This document shows, in pieces, positions 15,290-22,945 of a DNA stretch of 64,000 bases (position 1 is its first letter; each line of letters begins with the position of its first letter). The notes under the pieces were generated by a model, which saw nothing but the letters and a program-made list of their open reading frames with translations, did not search any database and was not told the origin of the DNA. The position numbers and the translations under genes are program-made. Source of the stretch: JBHPGW01 sp042569785 (GTDB lineage: Bacteria; Planctomycetota; Phycisphaerae; Sedimentisphaerales; Anaerobacaceae); assembly GCA_042569785.1 (NCBI GenBank), contig JBHPGW010000004.1:16937-80936 (forward strand), given 5' to 3'.

Positions 15290-16758
15290 ACCGCCACCTT
15301 GTCGATCTTGAACATACCCATATTGTTGACGATATTGAAGAAATCCACGGGGTCGCCGTTGCCGTGGGCTAATGCTATGTGGCCGGCGTTGTATCCTCCT
15401 CGGTTCCCGCTTTTAAAAGCGGCGTCCAGGCCTATCCATTTATCACCGACGTAAGCACGCACCCATGCGTGGCCCCCAAACCCATTTTGCAGGCCCGCAA
15501 ATTCATCGATGTATGCGATGCCGACCACTACCTGGGCGGGGATACCGACAGCTCTGCACATTGCCGTGGTGAGTACGGCGAACTCGGTGCAGTCGCCCTG
15601 CCTGCTTTTTGCGACGTCGAGAGCTGAGGCGTAACCGACTGAGAGATTCTTATCGTCAATATAGTCAGCGACGAACGACTCAATCCTTTTGACCGCTACT
15701 GAGGCGTCTTTGGTATTGCCGATCGCTTTTCGAGCGAGCTTGATTATCAGTTCGTTGTCACTTTGTACATATATGCTGGGCCTGGTTGCCTGGCGAATTG
15801 TTTTGTCTTTCCCTTTATATGGAAATCTCGAACCAGAAGCAGCGACCAGAGGTGAAACAGTGACCAAATAGGTGCCGTCTTTATTTATAGCGATTGTCTG
15901 GTTATCGGTAGATGGTATTCGCAGGTCGTTTGCTTCTGGAGTGGGGACAAGGTAATAGGTAACTGCTGAGGTGGAAGTGAGACCATCCAGGGGTTGAGGG
16001 GAAGGGAGGAACATTTTTCCGATAAGTTCGAGCACATCATTATCGCCGAGAGCGAATTCTTTTGTGCATGCGATCATCTCTATATTCATACCCATCACCG
16101 GCGAAACGGTTTTCAGGGTTCTAAGATCATCATCGACGAAGCTGGTTTCTGTGATCTGGCCGGCCTGAGGCATTGTTATAACAGTTGTCGTTTTGGTGCC
16201 GGTAACGACTTTTCCCAATAGATCGATCTGTTGTTTTGCCCCGATAGTTACCTGCGCCTCGATAGCCTGGAGTAGTGACGGGCTAAAAACTTTCGCGTCA
16301 TATACTAACCTTTCCTTGAGTCCCTTATTCAAACCTAATAGTCTTAACCCTTCCGCCATCACGGCCCCCTCGGGCCAATCGATGGTACTTACCTGTGAGC
16401 CGCCGAAAGAACTTACGGTTAGTTCAACCTTATTGTTGGGTTTTAAAACTCCGTTAACGATGATCTTCATCAGCCCCATATCCTGTACGCTCTCGAAACT
16501 AAGCGGGAGCCCCTTGCTTGTTTCGATACAGATTTCTTTGGTGCTAACGCTTACCGGTGTGCCTACTCGACTTATCGTTATTTTCATATCTATCGTAGTT
16601 GTAACTTTGCCGTTTGATTCGGCACGATTCTGGATTGCGTAGCCGACTTTTTTGCCCTGCATGAACACAGCCAGGTAATCTGTTTGATCCTGCCCTCTGG
16701 CTGGTGAGATAAACACAGCTAAAAACAGAGAGATGACTAAAAAGTTGTAAGTTTTCAT
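15277..16758 (-). CDS. Exported transglutaminase-like protein
   Basis: A 493-residue protein with a cleavable signal peptide (residues 1-22, ending ARG-Q). The C-terminal domain has a transglutaminase-type Cys-His-Asp triad: Cys390 in SRQGDCTEFA, His near 428 in GHAWVRAYV and Asp445 in GLDAAF. The preceding 350 residues are a beta-rich region without a name I can give. Such proteins in bacteria are often periplasmic cysteine peptidases or enzymes that act on peptide side chains. The gene converges on recJ with a 13-base overlap and diverges from murE; a shared 140-base region separates the two starts. Function in crosslinking versus hydrolysis is open. Confidence 0.8.
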   Translation of the reverse strand: MKTYNFLVISLFLAVFISPARGQDQTDYLAVFMQGKKVGYAIQNRAESNGKVTTTIDMKITISRVGTPVSVSTKEICIETSKGLPLSFESVQDMGLMKIIVNGVLKPNNKVELTVSSFGGSQVSTIDWPEGAVMAEGLRLLGLNKGLKERLVYDAKVFSPSLLQAIEAQVTIGAKQQIDLLGKVVTGTKTTTVITMPQAGQITETSFVDDDLRTLKTVSPVMGMNIEMIACTKEFALGDNDVLELIGKMFLPSPQPLDGLTSTSAVTYYLVPTPEANDLRIPSTDNQTIAINKDGTYLVTVSPLVAASGSRFPYKGKDKTIRQATRPSIYVQSDNELIIKLARKAIGNTKDASVAVKRIESFVADYIDDKNLSVGYASALDVAKSRQGDCTEFAVLTTAMCRAVGIPAQVVVGIAYIDEFAGLQNGFGGHAWVRAYVGDKWIGLDAAFKSGNRGGYNAGHIALAHGNGDPVDFFNIVNNMGMFKIDKVAVQSN

Positions 16759-16858
16759 AATTTTGTTCCTTTTGCAAAAGGTATTGTAAAGACGAAACGG
16801 TTATGTCTATTATAATCACTTTATTCGGAAAGTACACATAAACCCGAAGTGGCATTGC

Positions 16859-16886
16859 TTGCAATATTTTTGTTATTGAGTAGAAT
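16859..16886 (+). promoter_or_regulatory. Sigma-70-type promoter of murE, near-leaderless
   Basis: TTGCAA at 16859-16864 and TAGAAT at 16881-16886 are 16 bases apart. The predicted transcription start is near 16893, only about six bases before the murE ATG at 16899, too short for a ribosome-binding site. No Shine-Dalgarno sequence is visible before this ATG. Confidence 0.5.
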
Positions 16887-16898
16887 GTTTAATACTCT

Positions 16899-18323
16899 AT
16901 GACTTTCGATGAACTATTAAAGCTGGTTTCTCTGCCTGATGCGCCGCGGGTCCGTACGGATTCACGAGTTGTTAAGAATGGGGATATTTTCGTAGCTGTT
17001 AAGGGCAGTAGCGTCGATGGGCATGATTATATCGAGCAGGCTGTTGCCAATGGGGCCAAATACATCGTTTCTGAGCAAAATTGCGGGGATGGGGTTATTG
17101 TTGCAGCCGATAGCGCAGAGGCGGCGGGGCTTTTAGCTCAGATGAGTTGCGGCGAACCGGCTTCGAAGCTGATCAACCTTGCCGTTACAGGCACCAACGG
17201 CAAAACGACTATAGCGTACCTGGTGCACTCGGTGATCCGTAATGCCGGTCAAAATTGCGGGCTTATCGGTACGATCGTTTACGATACCGGTTTAGATAGT
17301 TATCCAGCGACCTTGACGACGCCGGATGCTATGGTCATCGCCGAAAAATCAGCGGAGATGGTAAAAGCGGGAGCGGAATTTATGGTTCTTGAAGCCAGCA
17401 GTCATGCGCTTTCGCAGAATCGTTTGGCGGGGATAGATTTCAAGGCAGCTGCGTTTACCAACCTTACAGGCGATCATCTCGACTATCATAAAACAGAGCA
17501 GGAATATTTGGCGGCAAAAGCGAGGCTGTTCGAGAAATTATCACCTGAGTCGATAGCGGTATTGAATAAGGACTCATCAGCAGCGGAAAAACTCGCGGCC
17601 AAAACAGAGGCTCAAATCATCTGGTATTCGATAGAAACCCAGGCAGACTTGACCGGGCGGATAGAATCGATGGATACTAACGGTACGGTCTTTACGATTT
17701 CTTATGGCGGTCAGAGGCAGAAAGTCAGGACTTCTTTACTGGGCAGGTACAATGTATCCAATGCCCTGGCAGCGGCTGGGTTGTGTCTGGCGGCGGGTTT
17801 TGACTTGGCAACGATAAGCAATGGGCTATCAGCTCTTGAAGCTGTGCCCGGCAGACTTGAAGCGGTTCAGTGGGATGGGGATTTTTCAGTTCTTATCGAT
17901 TATGCGCATACCGACGACGCACTGAAAAATGTGCTCTTGACGTTAAAGCCTTTGTGTGAGGGCAGGTTGATAGTAGTGTTCGGTTGTGGCGGTGACAGGG
18001 ATAGCAGTAAGCGGCCACGTATGGCGGCGGTTGCTGAGCGGTTAGCTGATATTGTCGTTGTTACAAGTGACAATCCTCGAACAGAACAGCCCGAATATAT
18101 TATAGGCGAGATAGTTACCGGTTTTGATAATCCGGTGGCTGAAACGGTTATAACCGAACTCGAAAGAGAAACCGCGATCCGAATAGCTATCGAAATGGCG
18201 GGTAAAGACGATGTCGTACTGATAGCCGGCAAGGGGCATGAAACATACCAGATACTTGGAGATAAGAGAATAGATTTCAGCGATAAAGAAGTAGCCGCAA
18301 GATGTCTGGCGGATTTGAAATGA
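16899..18323 (+). CDS. murE: UDP-MurNAc-tripeptide synthetase MurE
   Basis: MurE adds the third amino acid to the peptidoglycan stem peptide in the cytoplasm. The ATP loop TGTNGKTT lies near residues 98-105 and the specificity motif DNPR at 391-394; DNPR is the form found in enzymes that add meso-diaminopimelate, so this organism probably has DAP-type peptidoglycan. The other Mur motifs (LEASSHALSQNRL, NLTGDHLDYH, GHETYQ) are intact and the 474-residue length is normal. It opens a murE-murF-mraY run, with murF starting inside its last codon. The earlier dcw genes (mraW, ftsI) are not upstream; the divergent neighbour is the transglutaminase-like gene. Confidence 0.96.
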   Translation: MTFDELLKLVSLPDAPRVRTDSRVVKNGDIFVAVKGSSVDGHDYIEQAVANGAKYIVSEQNCGDGVIVAADSAEAAGLLAQMSCGEPASKLINLAVTGTNGKTTIAYLVHSVIRNAGQNCGLIGTIVYDTGLDSYPATLTTPDAMVIAEKSAEMVKAGAEFMVLEASSHALSQNRLAGIDFKAAAFTNLTGDHLDYHKTEQEYLAAKARLFEKLSPESIAVLNKDSSAAEKLAAKTEAQIIWYSIETQADLTGRIESMDTNGTVFTISYGGQRQKVRTSLLGRYNVSNALAAAGLCLAAGFDLATISNGLSALEAVPGRLEAVQWDGDFSVLIDYAHTDDALKNVLLTLKPLCEGRLIVVFGCGGDRDSSKRPRMAAVAERLADIVVVTSDNPRTEQPEYIIGEIVTGFDNPVAETVITELERETAIRIAIEMAGKDDVVLIAGKGHETYQILGDKRIDFSDKEVAARCLADLK

Positions 18324-19675
18324 AACAGATACCAATTAAAACCCTGGCTGAAGTAATTAATGCTGTTGGTTATGAGGCTCTCGATCATGAGGAGATTGCC
18401 GGCGTGAGTATTGACTCGCGCACGATCGGGCCGGACGAATGTTTCTTTTGCGTTGCGGGCGAAAATTTTGACGGGCATGATTACATCGATCAGGCTCTTG
18501 CGGCAGGCGCCGCCTGCGTGGTAGCGCAGCGGTCTGGAACACAGATATTAGAAGTCAAAGATACTGTAAAGGCTTTGGGTTTGTTTGCGAATTATTATCG
18601 CAAGAGTAGTAACTTTAAGGTAATCGCGATTACCGGTTCGGTGGGTAAGACGACGACGAGGCGGATACTTAGTCATGTCTTGAGTCAGCATTACAAAGTA
18701 TTTGAATCGCCGAAGAATTTTAATAATCATTTGGGCCTGCCTTTAACTTTACTTGGCGCCGGTAGTGAAACTGAGATCGTCATTGCCGAACTCGGCGCAA
18801 GCGCCCCCGGCGAGATCGCGTATCTAACAAATATTGCCGAGCCTGATATTGCTGTTATTACCAATGTTTACCCAGCCCACCTCCAGGGCTTTGGCAGTCT
18901 TGAGGCGATCGTAGAAGAGAAACTCTCTATCGCTGATGGTTTGGGTGATGATGGGACGTTGATAATCAACGGCGATTGTGAGTTACTGCTTGAAGCCTGC
19001 GGGAAGAAACGCAAAGGTTTCGTCACGTTTGGCCGATCTGAGTGCTGTGATATTTGCAGCGGCAATCAGAGCAACTTTACAATTGATGGTGTGGAGATGA
19101 CACTTGCCTTGCCGGGTGTTGGTAATATTGATAATGCTTTGGCGGCGTGGTTGGTTTGTAAAGAGCTTGGGATAAAACTTGCCGATTTTGCAGCGGCGTT
19201 GGAAACACTGGCTCCTATTACTATGCGGGCTCAGTTAATGCGGATCGGTGGACTGACCGTGATCAACGATTGCTATAACGCAAACCCTGCTTCGATGAGA
19301 AATGCGCTGCAAATTCTGGCCGATCTAAGCTCACGGTCAAACCAGCGGAAGGTGTTTATTTGCGGCGATATGGCTGAGCTTGGTGAGCATGGGCACAAGT
19401 TTCACGAAGAACTCGGCACCGCGATTTCCGAATTGGATATACAAATTCTAATAACCGTTGGTCAGTTATCTAAAACGGCTGCATCGGCCGCACAAGAGGG
19501 TGCAAAGCAGGATTTGGAAATAAAATCTTTCCCAGATTGCGTTTGTGCGTGTAATAATCTGGAAGAATCTATAAAAAACACCGATATAGTATTAGTGAAA
19601 GGCTCAAGGGCCGCCAGGCTTGAACTGGTTATTGAGAGACTTGAAGAACTTTTTGGCGGCGACGCTAAGCAATGA
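18320..19675 (+). CDS. murF: UDP-MurNAc-tripeptide--D-Ala-D-Ala ligase MurF
   Basis: MurF ligates D-Ala-D-Ala to UDP-MurNAc-tripeptide to finish the soluble peptidoglycan precursor. The ATP loop ITGSVGKTTTRR and the motifs VIAELGASAPGEI, ITNVYPAHLQGFG, NDCYNANPASM and GDMAELGEHG follow the Mur-ligase order. I choose ATG 18320, which overlaps the murE stop as ATGA, giving 451 residues; a start at 18302 adds six residues. The same ATGA overlap links it to mraY, so the three genes should be translationally coupled. All expected motifs are complete. Confidence 0.96.
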   Translation: MKQIPIKTLAEVINAVGYEALDHEEIAGVSIDSRTIGPDECFFCVAGENFDGHDYIDQALAAGAACVVAQRSGTQILEVKDTVKALGLFANYYRKSSNFKVIAITGSVGKTTTRRILSHVLSQHYKVFESPKNFNNHLGLPLTLLGAGSETEIVIAELGASAPGEIAYLTNIAEPDIAVITNVYPAHLQGFGSLEAIVEEKLSIADGLGDDGTLIINGDCELLLEACGKKRKGFVTFGRSECCDICSGNQSNFTIDGVEMTLALPGVGNIDNALAAWLVCKELGIKLADFAAALETLAPITMRAQLMRIGGLTVINDCYNANPASMRNALQILADLSSRSNQRKVFICGDMAELGEHGHKFHEELGTAISELDIQILITVGQLSKTAASAAQEGAKQDLEIKSFPDCVCACNNLEESIKNTDIVLVKGSRAARLELVIERLEELFGGDAKQ

Positions 19676-20811
19676 TATACGAATTATTATACCGGTTACG
19701 CGATGTCTTTACGCATAAGATAGGCTTTTATGCCTACCAGAATGTGATGTTCCGCTCGATCGCGGCGATTTTGACCAGCTTTTTGATAGCGGTGCTGCTT
19801 GGTCCGAAGATAATTCGCTGGCTGATGCGCAAGAAGATCGGCGATCGGCCTGAATTCCATCATGACAAGCTCAACGAACTGACCAAAGACAAGGCCAACA
19901 CGCCGACAATGGGCGGGCTGATAATTATCGTTTCGGTACTGCTGGGTACCTTGTTGTGGGCCAAGCTGGGCAACCCGTTCGTTCAAAAGGCCATCGTTCT
20001 GCTTATATGGTTCTCTGTTTTAGGCGGTGTCGATGATTGGCTTAAACTGACCGCTGACATTCGCCATCGCAGCAGGGATGGCTTGAAGGCCTGGGAAAAA
20101 CTTCTCTTTCAGATAGGTGGTGCTGTACTGATCTCGCTGTTCTTGTACGCTGATTTTGCGTTCATACCAGACGGCAAAAGATTCTGGATGCCTTTCTACA
20201 AGCAGGGTATACCGCTGGCGAATTCGATATTCGTACTGATCGCGATCTTGTATATCTCGGCGACCAGCAACGCTGTGAACCTGACCGATGGTATGGATGG
20301 ATTAGCCGCTGGTTGTGTCGGGATGGTGTCGCTGGTATTGATATTGCTTTGTTACGTGGCCTCGGAAACGATGACACGGGCGAATGAAGTCACCTGGGCG
20401 AGCTATCTTTTGCTGCCTCATATACCGCAGGCCGGCGAGTTGAGTATTTTTTATTCGGCCATCTTAGGCGCGGTGCTCGGATTTTTGTGGTTCAACTGTC
20501 ACCCTGCTCAGGCCTTTATGGGTGATGTGGGTTCCTTGCCGTTAGGAGCTGCGATGGGATATGGAGCACTGGTTACTCGCAATGAGATCCTTCTTTTGAT
20601 AATCGGAGGTGTCTTTGTAGTCGAATTGATCAGCGTGGTATTGCAGGTAGGATATTTCAAATACACCGGCGGCAAAAGACTTTTCAGATGCGCCCCCATC
20701 CATCATCATTTCCACCTGATAGGCTGGTCAGAACCCCAGGTAGTAGTAAGATTCTGGCTATTAGCAGCAGCCTTCGCCGCGATAGCATTAGGAACACTAA
20801 AAATAAGATAA
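19672..20811 (+). CDS. mraY: Phospho-MurNAc-pentapeptide translocase MraY
   Basis: MraY is the inner-membrane enzyme that transfers phospho-MurNAc-pentapeptide to undecaprenyl phosphate to make lipid I. About ten membrane segments are predicted. Conserved catalytic blocks are present: NTPTMGGLIII near residue 80, DDWLKL near 120, NAVNLTDGMDGLAAG near 201-215 and APIHHHFHLIGWSE near 340. Length (379 residues) is slightly above the usual 360. It overlaps murF by four bases. In most genomes murD, ftsW, murG and murC would come next, but here the run ends in repeats and an unrelated DUF2971 gene. Confidence 0.96.
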   Translation: MIYELLYRLRDVFTHKIGFYAYQNVMFRSIAAILTSFLIAVLLGPKIIRWLMRKKIGDRPEFHHDKLNELTKDKANTPTMGGLIIIVSVLLGTLLWAKLGNPFVQKAIVLLIWFSVLGGVDDWLKLTADIRHRSRDGLKAWEKLLFQIGGAVLISLFLYADFAFIPDGKRFWMPFYKQGIPLANSIFVLIAILYISATSNAVNLTDGMDGLAAGCVGMVSLVLILLCYVASETMTRANEVTWASYLLLPHIPQAGELSIFYSAILGAVLGFLWFNCHPAQAFMGDVGSLPLGAAMGYGALVTRNEILLLIIGGVFVVELISVVLQVGYFKYTGGKRLFRCAPIHHHFHLIGWSEPQVVVRFWLLAAAFAAIALGTLKIR

Positions 20812-20848
20812 CAATTTAAAAGATAAAATTGGACCACAGATTTGTTAG

Positions 20849-20867
20849 CCCTCGGCACTGCCGAGGG
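20849..20867. repeat. Perfect hairpin downstream of mraY
   Basis: CCCTCGGC and GCCGAGGG (8 bases each) flank a three-base loop. No T run follows, so I do not call it a standard terminator. It may still stop transcription or belong to the hairpin repeats that populate this patch. Confidence 0.5.
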
Positions 20868-20937
20868 TTGCCTTTACAATTTAGCCCCGGTATTCGGCCG
20901 GAGTTTCACGTCATAATTCAAAATTCCTTGTTCGATA

Positions 20938-20975
20938 TGGAGCGCAGCGACATCCCGGCGCTTTTTGTCGGGATT
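20938..20975. repeat. REP-like hairpin repeat, copy 1
   Basis: The unit reads AGCGCAGCGACATCCCG followed by a loop and TCGGGATTC, so TCCCG pairs with CGGGA. It is related to copies 2 and 3 at 22060-22096 and 22136-22172. It lies on the 3' side of the DUF2971 gene, the other two on the 5' side. Confidence 0.55.
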
Positions 20976-21055
20976 CAATCTCCGTCACATCGAGCGCAAT
21001 CAGGTCGAAAAAGGTACCTCGCCTTAAAAATCCCGCAAACATTGCGGAAGACTTT

Positions 21056-21877
21056 TTATATTATATCATTTATATCGAAATCATATGTTTCTGATAATGT
21101 TGCTTGACGCAGTTGAATATGCTGTAAATCCTGTCGTTCTTTTTTTAACTTTCTAATATCTGCTTTTAAATCATCTTTAGTGTTCAAGCCAAAGACAACT
21201 TCTTTTATCGATTCAGGGTTCAGTCGCAAGACCCAAGAATCCTTGCCATCTATTTTTATAAAATCCACCAAATCTCGTTGTTGCATTAATTCCAAATAAA
21301 CAACGCGAAAGATAGAGCGAAATTCCTTTTCATATTTCCAGTCGATTGATTTGGTTAATGGGAATTCTTCATAATCTTTTTGCTTGGTATCGGATAAAAC
21401 ATTTATTTTGATCCTTTTTTTAGAATAGTTAACACGATGCATTACAAGCTTAGATACCCCATTCCAGCCCTGGTAAATATTATTAAAATCGATACCTATG
21501 GCAGCCCCTTCATGTTCACTAGAATAATGAGCCCACATCACAGGGTTTCTTGCTGTTTTGGAAACAGATAACAGGCAGCTGTTTTGGTTAAAGTCTATCA
21601 GTTCTTCTTGTGAGCCTTTCACAAGGCTATCCTGAATCTCACCTTTTGCATATAGCTCATCTGATATTTGTTCCCAATTGACAGGTTGTTTAAGGTGGTT
21701 GCGATCGAATGCCTGTAAGAACTGTTTTTTCAATGCTGGCTTATCATCTGGGCAATAAAAAACTGGAAAGCATTCATATGGATCGTTGACATCCGAAATA
21801 TTCGGCAATTTTAATTCTAGACTCTCTAATATTTTTACAATACTATCCGAGCCAACATATTTATACAGAACATTCAT
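21056..21877 (-). CDS. DUF2971-family protein
   Basis: A 273-residue soluble protein matching the DUF2971 pattern: an N-terminal LYKYVGSDSIVKILESLELK followed by SDVNDPYECF (about residues 25-45), a central NPVMWAHYSSEHEGAAIGID (about 105-125) and a WKYEKEFRS motif near 170-178. The family has no settled function; members appear in accessory regions, some near defence genes. The gene stands alone in AT-rich DNA, bracketed by hairpin repeats and dispersed low-complexity repeats, and interrupts the place where the rest of the dcw cluster would be. This is consistent with recent gain (inference). I could not identify an active site. Confidence 0.8.
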   Translation of the reverse strand: MNVLYKYVGSDSIVKILESLELKLPNISDVNDPYECFPVFYCPDDKPALKKQFLQAFDRNHLKQPVNWEQISDELYAKGEIQDSLVKGSQEELIDFNQNSCLLSVSKTARNPVMWAHYSSEHEGAAIGIDFNNIYQGWNGVSKLVMHRVNYSKKRIKINVLSDTKQKDYEEFPLTKSIDWKYEKEFRSIFRVVYLELMQQRDLVDFIKIDGKDSWVLRLNPESIKEVVFGLNTKDDLKADIRKLKKERQDLQHIQLRQATLSETYDFDINDII

Positions 21878-22059
21878 CTTTTCTAAGCCTTTTCCGCCTA
21901 ACTCTATTAAATATCAAAGGTACCAAGCATGTCCGGTGCCTTTTTATATGATTCTCTTTCATAATAAAGACATTATAGCATCAGGAATATGGTTGTTGAA
22001 GGGAAATAAAAAAATATAATACCCAATACAGCAGTCAAATCCACAAAAAAAATCCGAGA

Positions 22060-22096
22060 GCTGAGCACAGCGAAGTCCCGATGTCCTTTATTGGGA
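22060..22096. repeat. REP-like hairpin repeat, copy 2
   Basis: A 37-base unit beginning GCTGAGCACAGCGAAGTCCC and ending TTGGGA. It differs from copy 3 at five positions. The differences in the arms partly preserve pairing, as in REP elements. Confidence 0.6.
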
Positions 22097-22135
22097 TTCA
22101 AATTTTTTTCTCTTTTTCCTCTGCGACCTCAGCGC

Positions 22136-22172
22136 GCTGAGCAAAGCGAAGTCCCGATGTCTTTGATCGGGG
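22136..22172. repeat. REP-like hairpin repeat, copy 3
   Basis: A 37-base unit beginning GCTGAGCAAAGCGAAGTCCC, with CCCGAT paired to ATCGGG. It is the best-preserved hairpin of the three copies and lies 40 bases from copy 2. Confidence 0.6.
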
Positions 22173-22239
22173 CGGTAAATTCTTTTTCCGAATCACGCGT
22201 TACCTGCCGCGAGCCCCATTTTTATTCGTGACAATTTGT

Positions 22240-22275
22240 GGTTCGCAATACGCATCACGCAATACGCAATACGAA
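22240..22275. repeat. Short-period repeat of CGCAATACG/CGCATCACG units
   Basis: Four adjacent units of 8-9 bases are visible. The string ACGCATCACGCAATACGC occurs here and again at 63268-63285, just upstream of secA, so it is a dispersed element rather than chance. Confidence 0.65.
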
Positions 22276-22589
22276 AAATTCGCGCGCAAAAACGCAAAAA
22301 ATCGAACTTTTTAAGCACTTTTCTGCCAATTTCTGCCAAAAACCGTGTTTTTCAAGCACTTTTTTGCGCAAAAATGCGCCTTTTTGCGCCTTTTTCAAGC
22401 TTTTCCAACTCAAATAACCAAACAAATCCCCGTTTTTAACCCAAAAACAAACATCTCCACATCTTCAAATATCAAAAATCCCCCAAAATCCGCAATTATA
22501 ATTCCCTATCTTCTGACTCCCGTATTCTTTTTTGCCCCCTCACTCACGGTCGGGGCTCTGTTGGGTTGACCGGTGAAGGTCGAGTTGGT

Positions 22590-22880
22590 TTATATTACGT
22601 CGTCTTGGTTGTGGTCGTTGTGGATTCTGACGTTTTCTCTGTCGTCGTTGTTGGGGGTGGTTTTTCCTGCTTTTCTGAATGTCCAGAAGATTTTTACTGC
22701 TGTGCCCATGCATCCTATTCCTGCTACGCAGAAAAGGCCGGCAAAGAGTATTGCGAAGAGTTCTTTTAGCAGCCAGATAAGAAATCCGAATCCGATCAGG
22801 AGCATACCGACGATGAATATGCCTGCTGCGAGATTTCTTGAAGCTTGTGAAATCGCATTTGAATAGAATCTAAAGCTCAT
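22590..22880 (-). CDS. Small membrane protein, unknown function
   Basis: A 96-residue protein with two adjacent membrane segments (about residues 18-40 and 42-62) and a polar, asparagine- and aspartate-rich C-terminal tail. I place the start at ATG 22880 (MSFRFYSNA) because an upstream in-frame ATG at 22922 lies inside the groEL terminator hairpin. No family is recognised. It is downstream of groEL on the same strand but separated by a strong terminator, so it probably has its own promoter or depends on read-through. It may be a small envelope protein; there is nothing more specific to say. Confidence 0.6.
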   Translation of the reverse strand: MSFRFYSNAISQASRNLAAGIFIVGMLLIGFGFLIWLLKELFAILFAGLFCVAGIGCMGTAVKIFWTFRKAGKTTPNNDDRENVRIHNDHNQDDVI

Positions 22881-22902
22881 TTTTTTGCTCACTATAAAAA
22901 CT

Positions 22903-22934
22903 AAAAGCGGGCCCTTTTGCAAGGAGCCCGCTTA
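22903..22934 (-). terminator. Rho-independent terminator of the groES-groEL operon
   Basis: AAGCGGGC (22905-22912) pairs perfectly with GCCCGCTT (22926-22933) over eight bases. On the minus strand the stem runs into TTTTAGTTTTT. It lies 13 bases after the groEL stop codon. Confidence 0.85.
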
Positions 22935-22945
22935 TTAAAAATCTT

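Larger units (their letters stand above)
21878..22589. other. 712-bp repeat-rich intergenic region
   Basis: No supported gene. It contains REP-like hairpin copies 2 and 3, a tandem of an 8-9 base unit around CGCAATACG (22240-22275), and a C/T-rich low-complexity stretch (about 22290-22540) repeating GCACTTTT- and TGCGCC-like words. Open frames in this last stretch are artefacts of the repeats. Confidence 0.6.

Noticed and set aside
20849..20867. Terminator after mraY
   Set aside because: The hairpin is perfect but no T run follows; recorded only as a hairpin/repeat.
22060..22275. CRISPR-like array suggested by repeated short units
   Set aside because: Repeats are imperfect, hairpin-forming or of 8-9 bases, with no regular unique spacers and no cas genes.
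22236..22569. Small open frames in the C/T-rich region before the GroEL block
   Set aside because: They are generated by the short repeats and share no family features.
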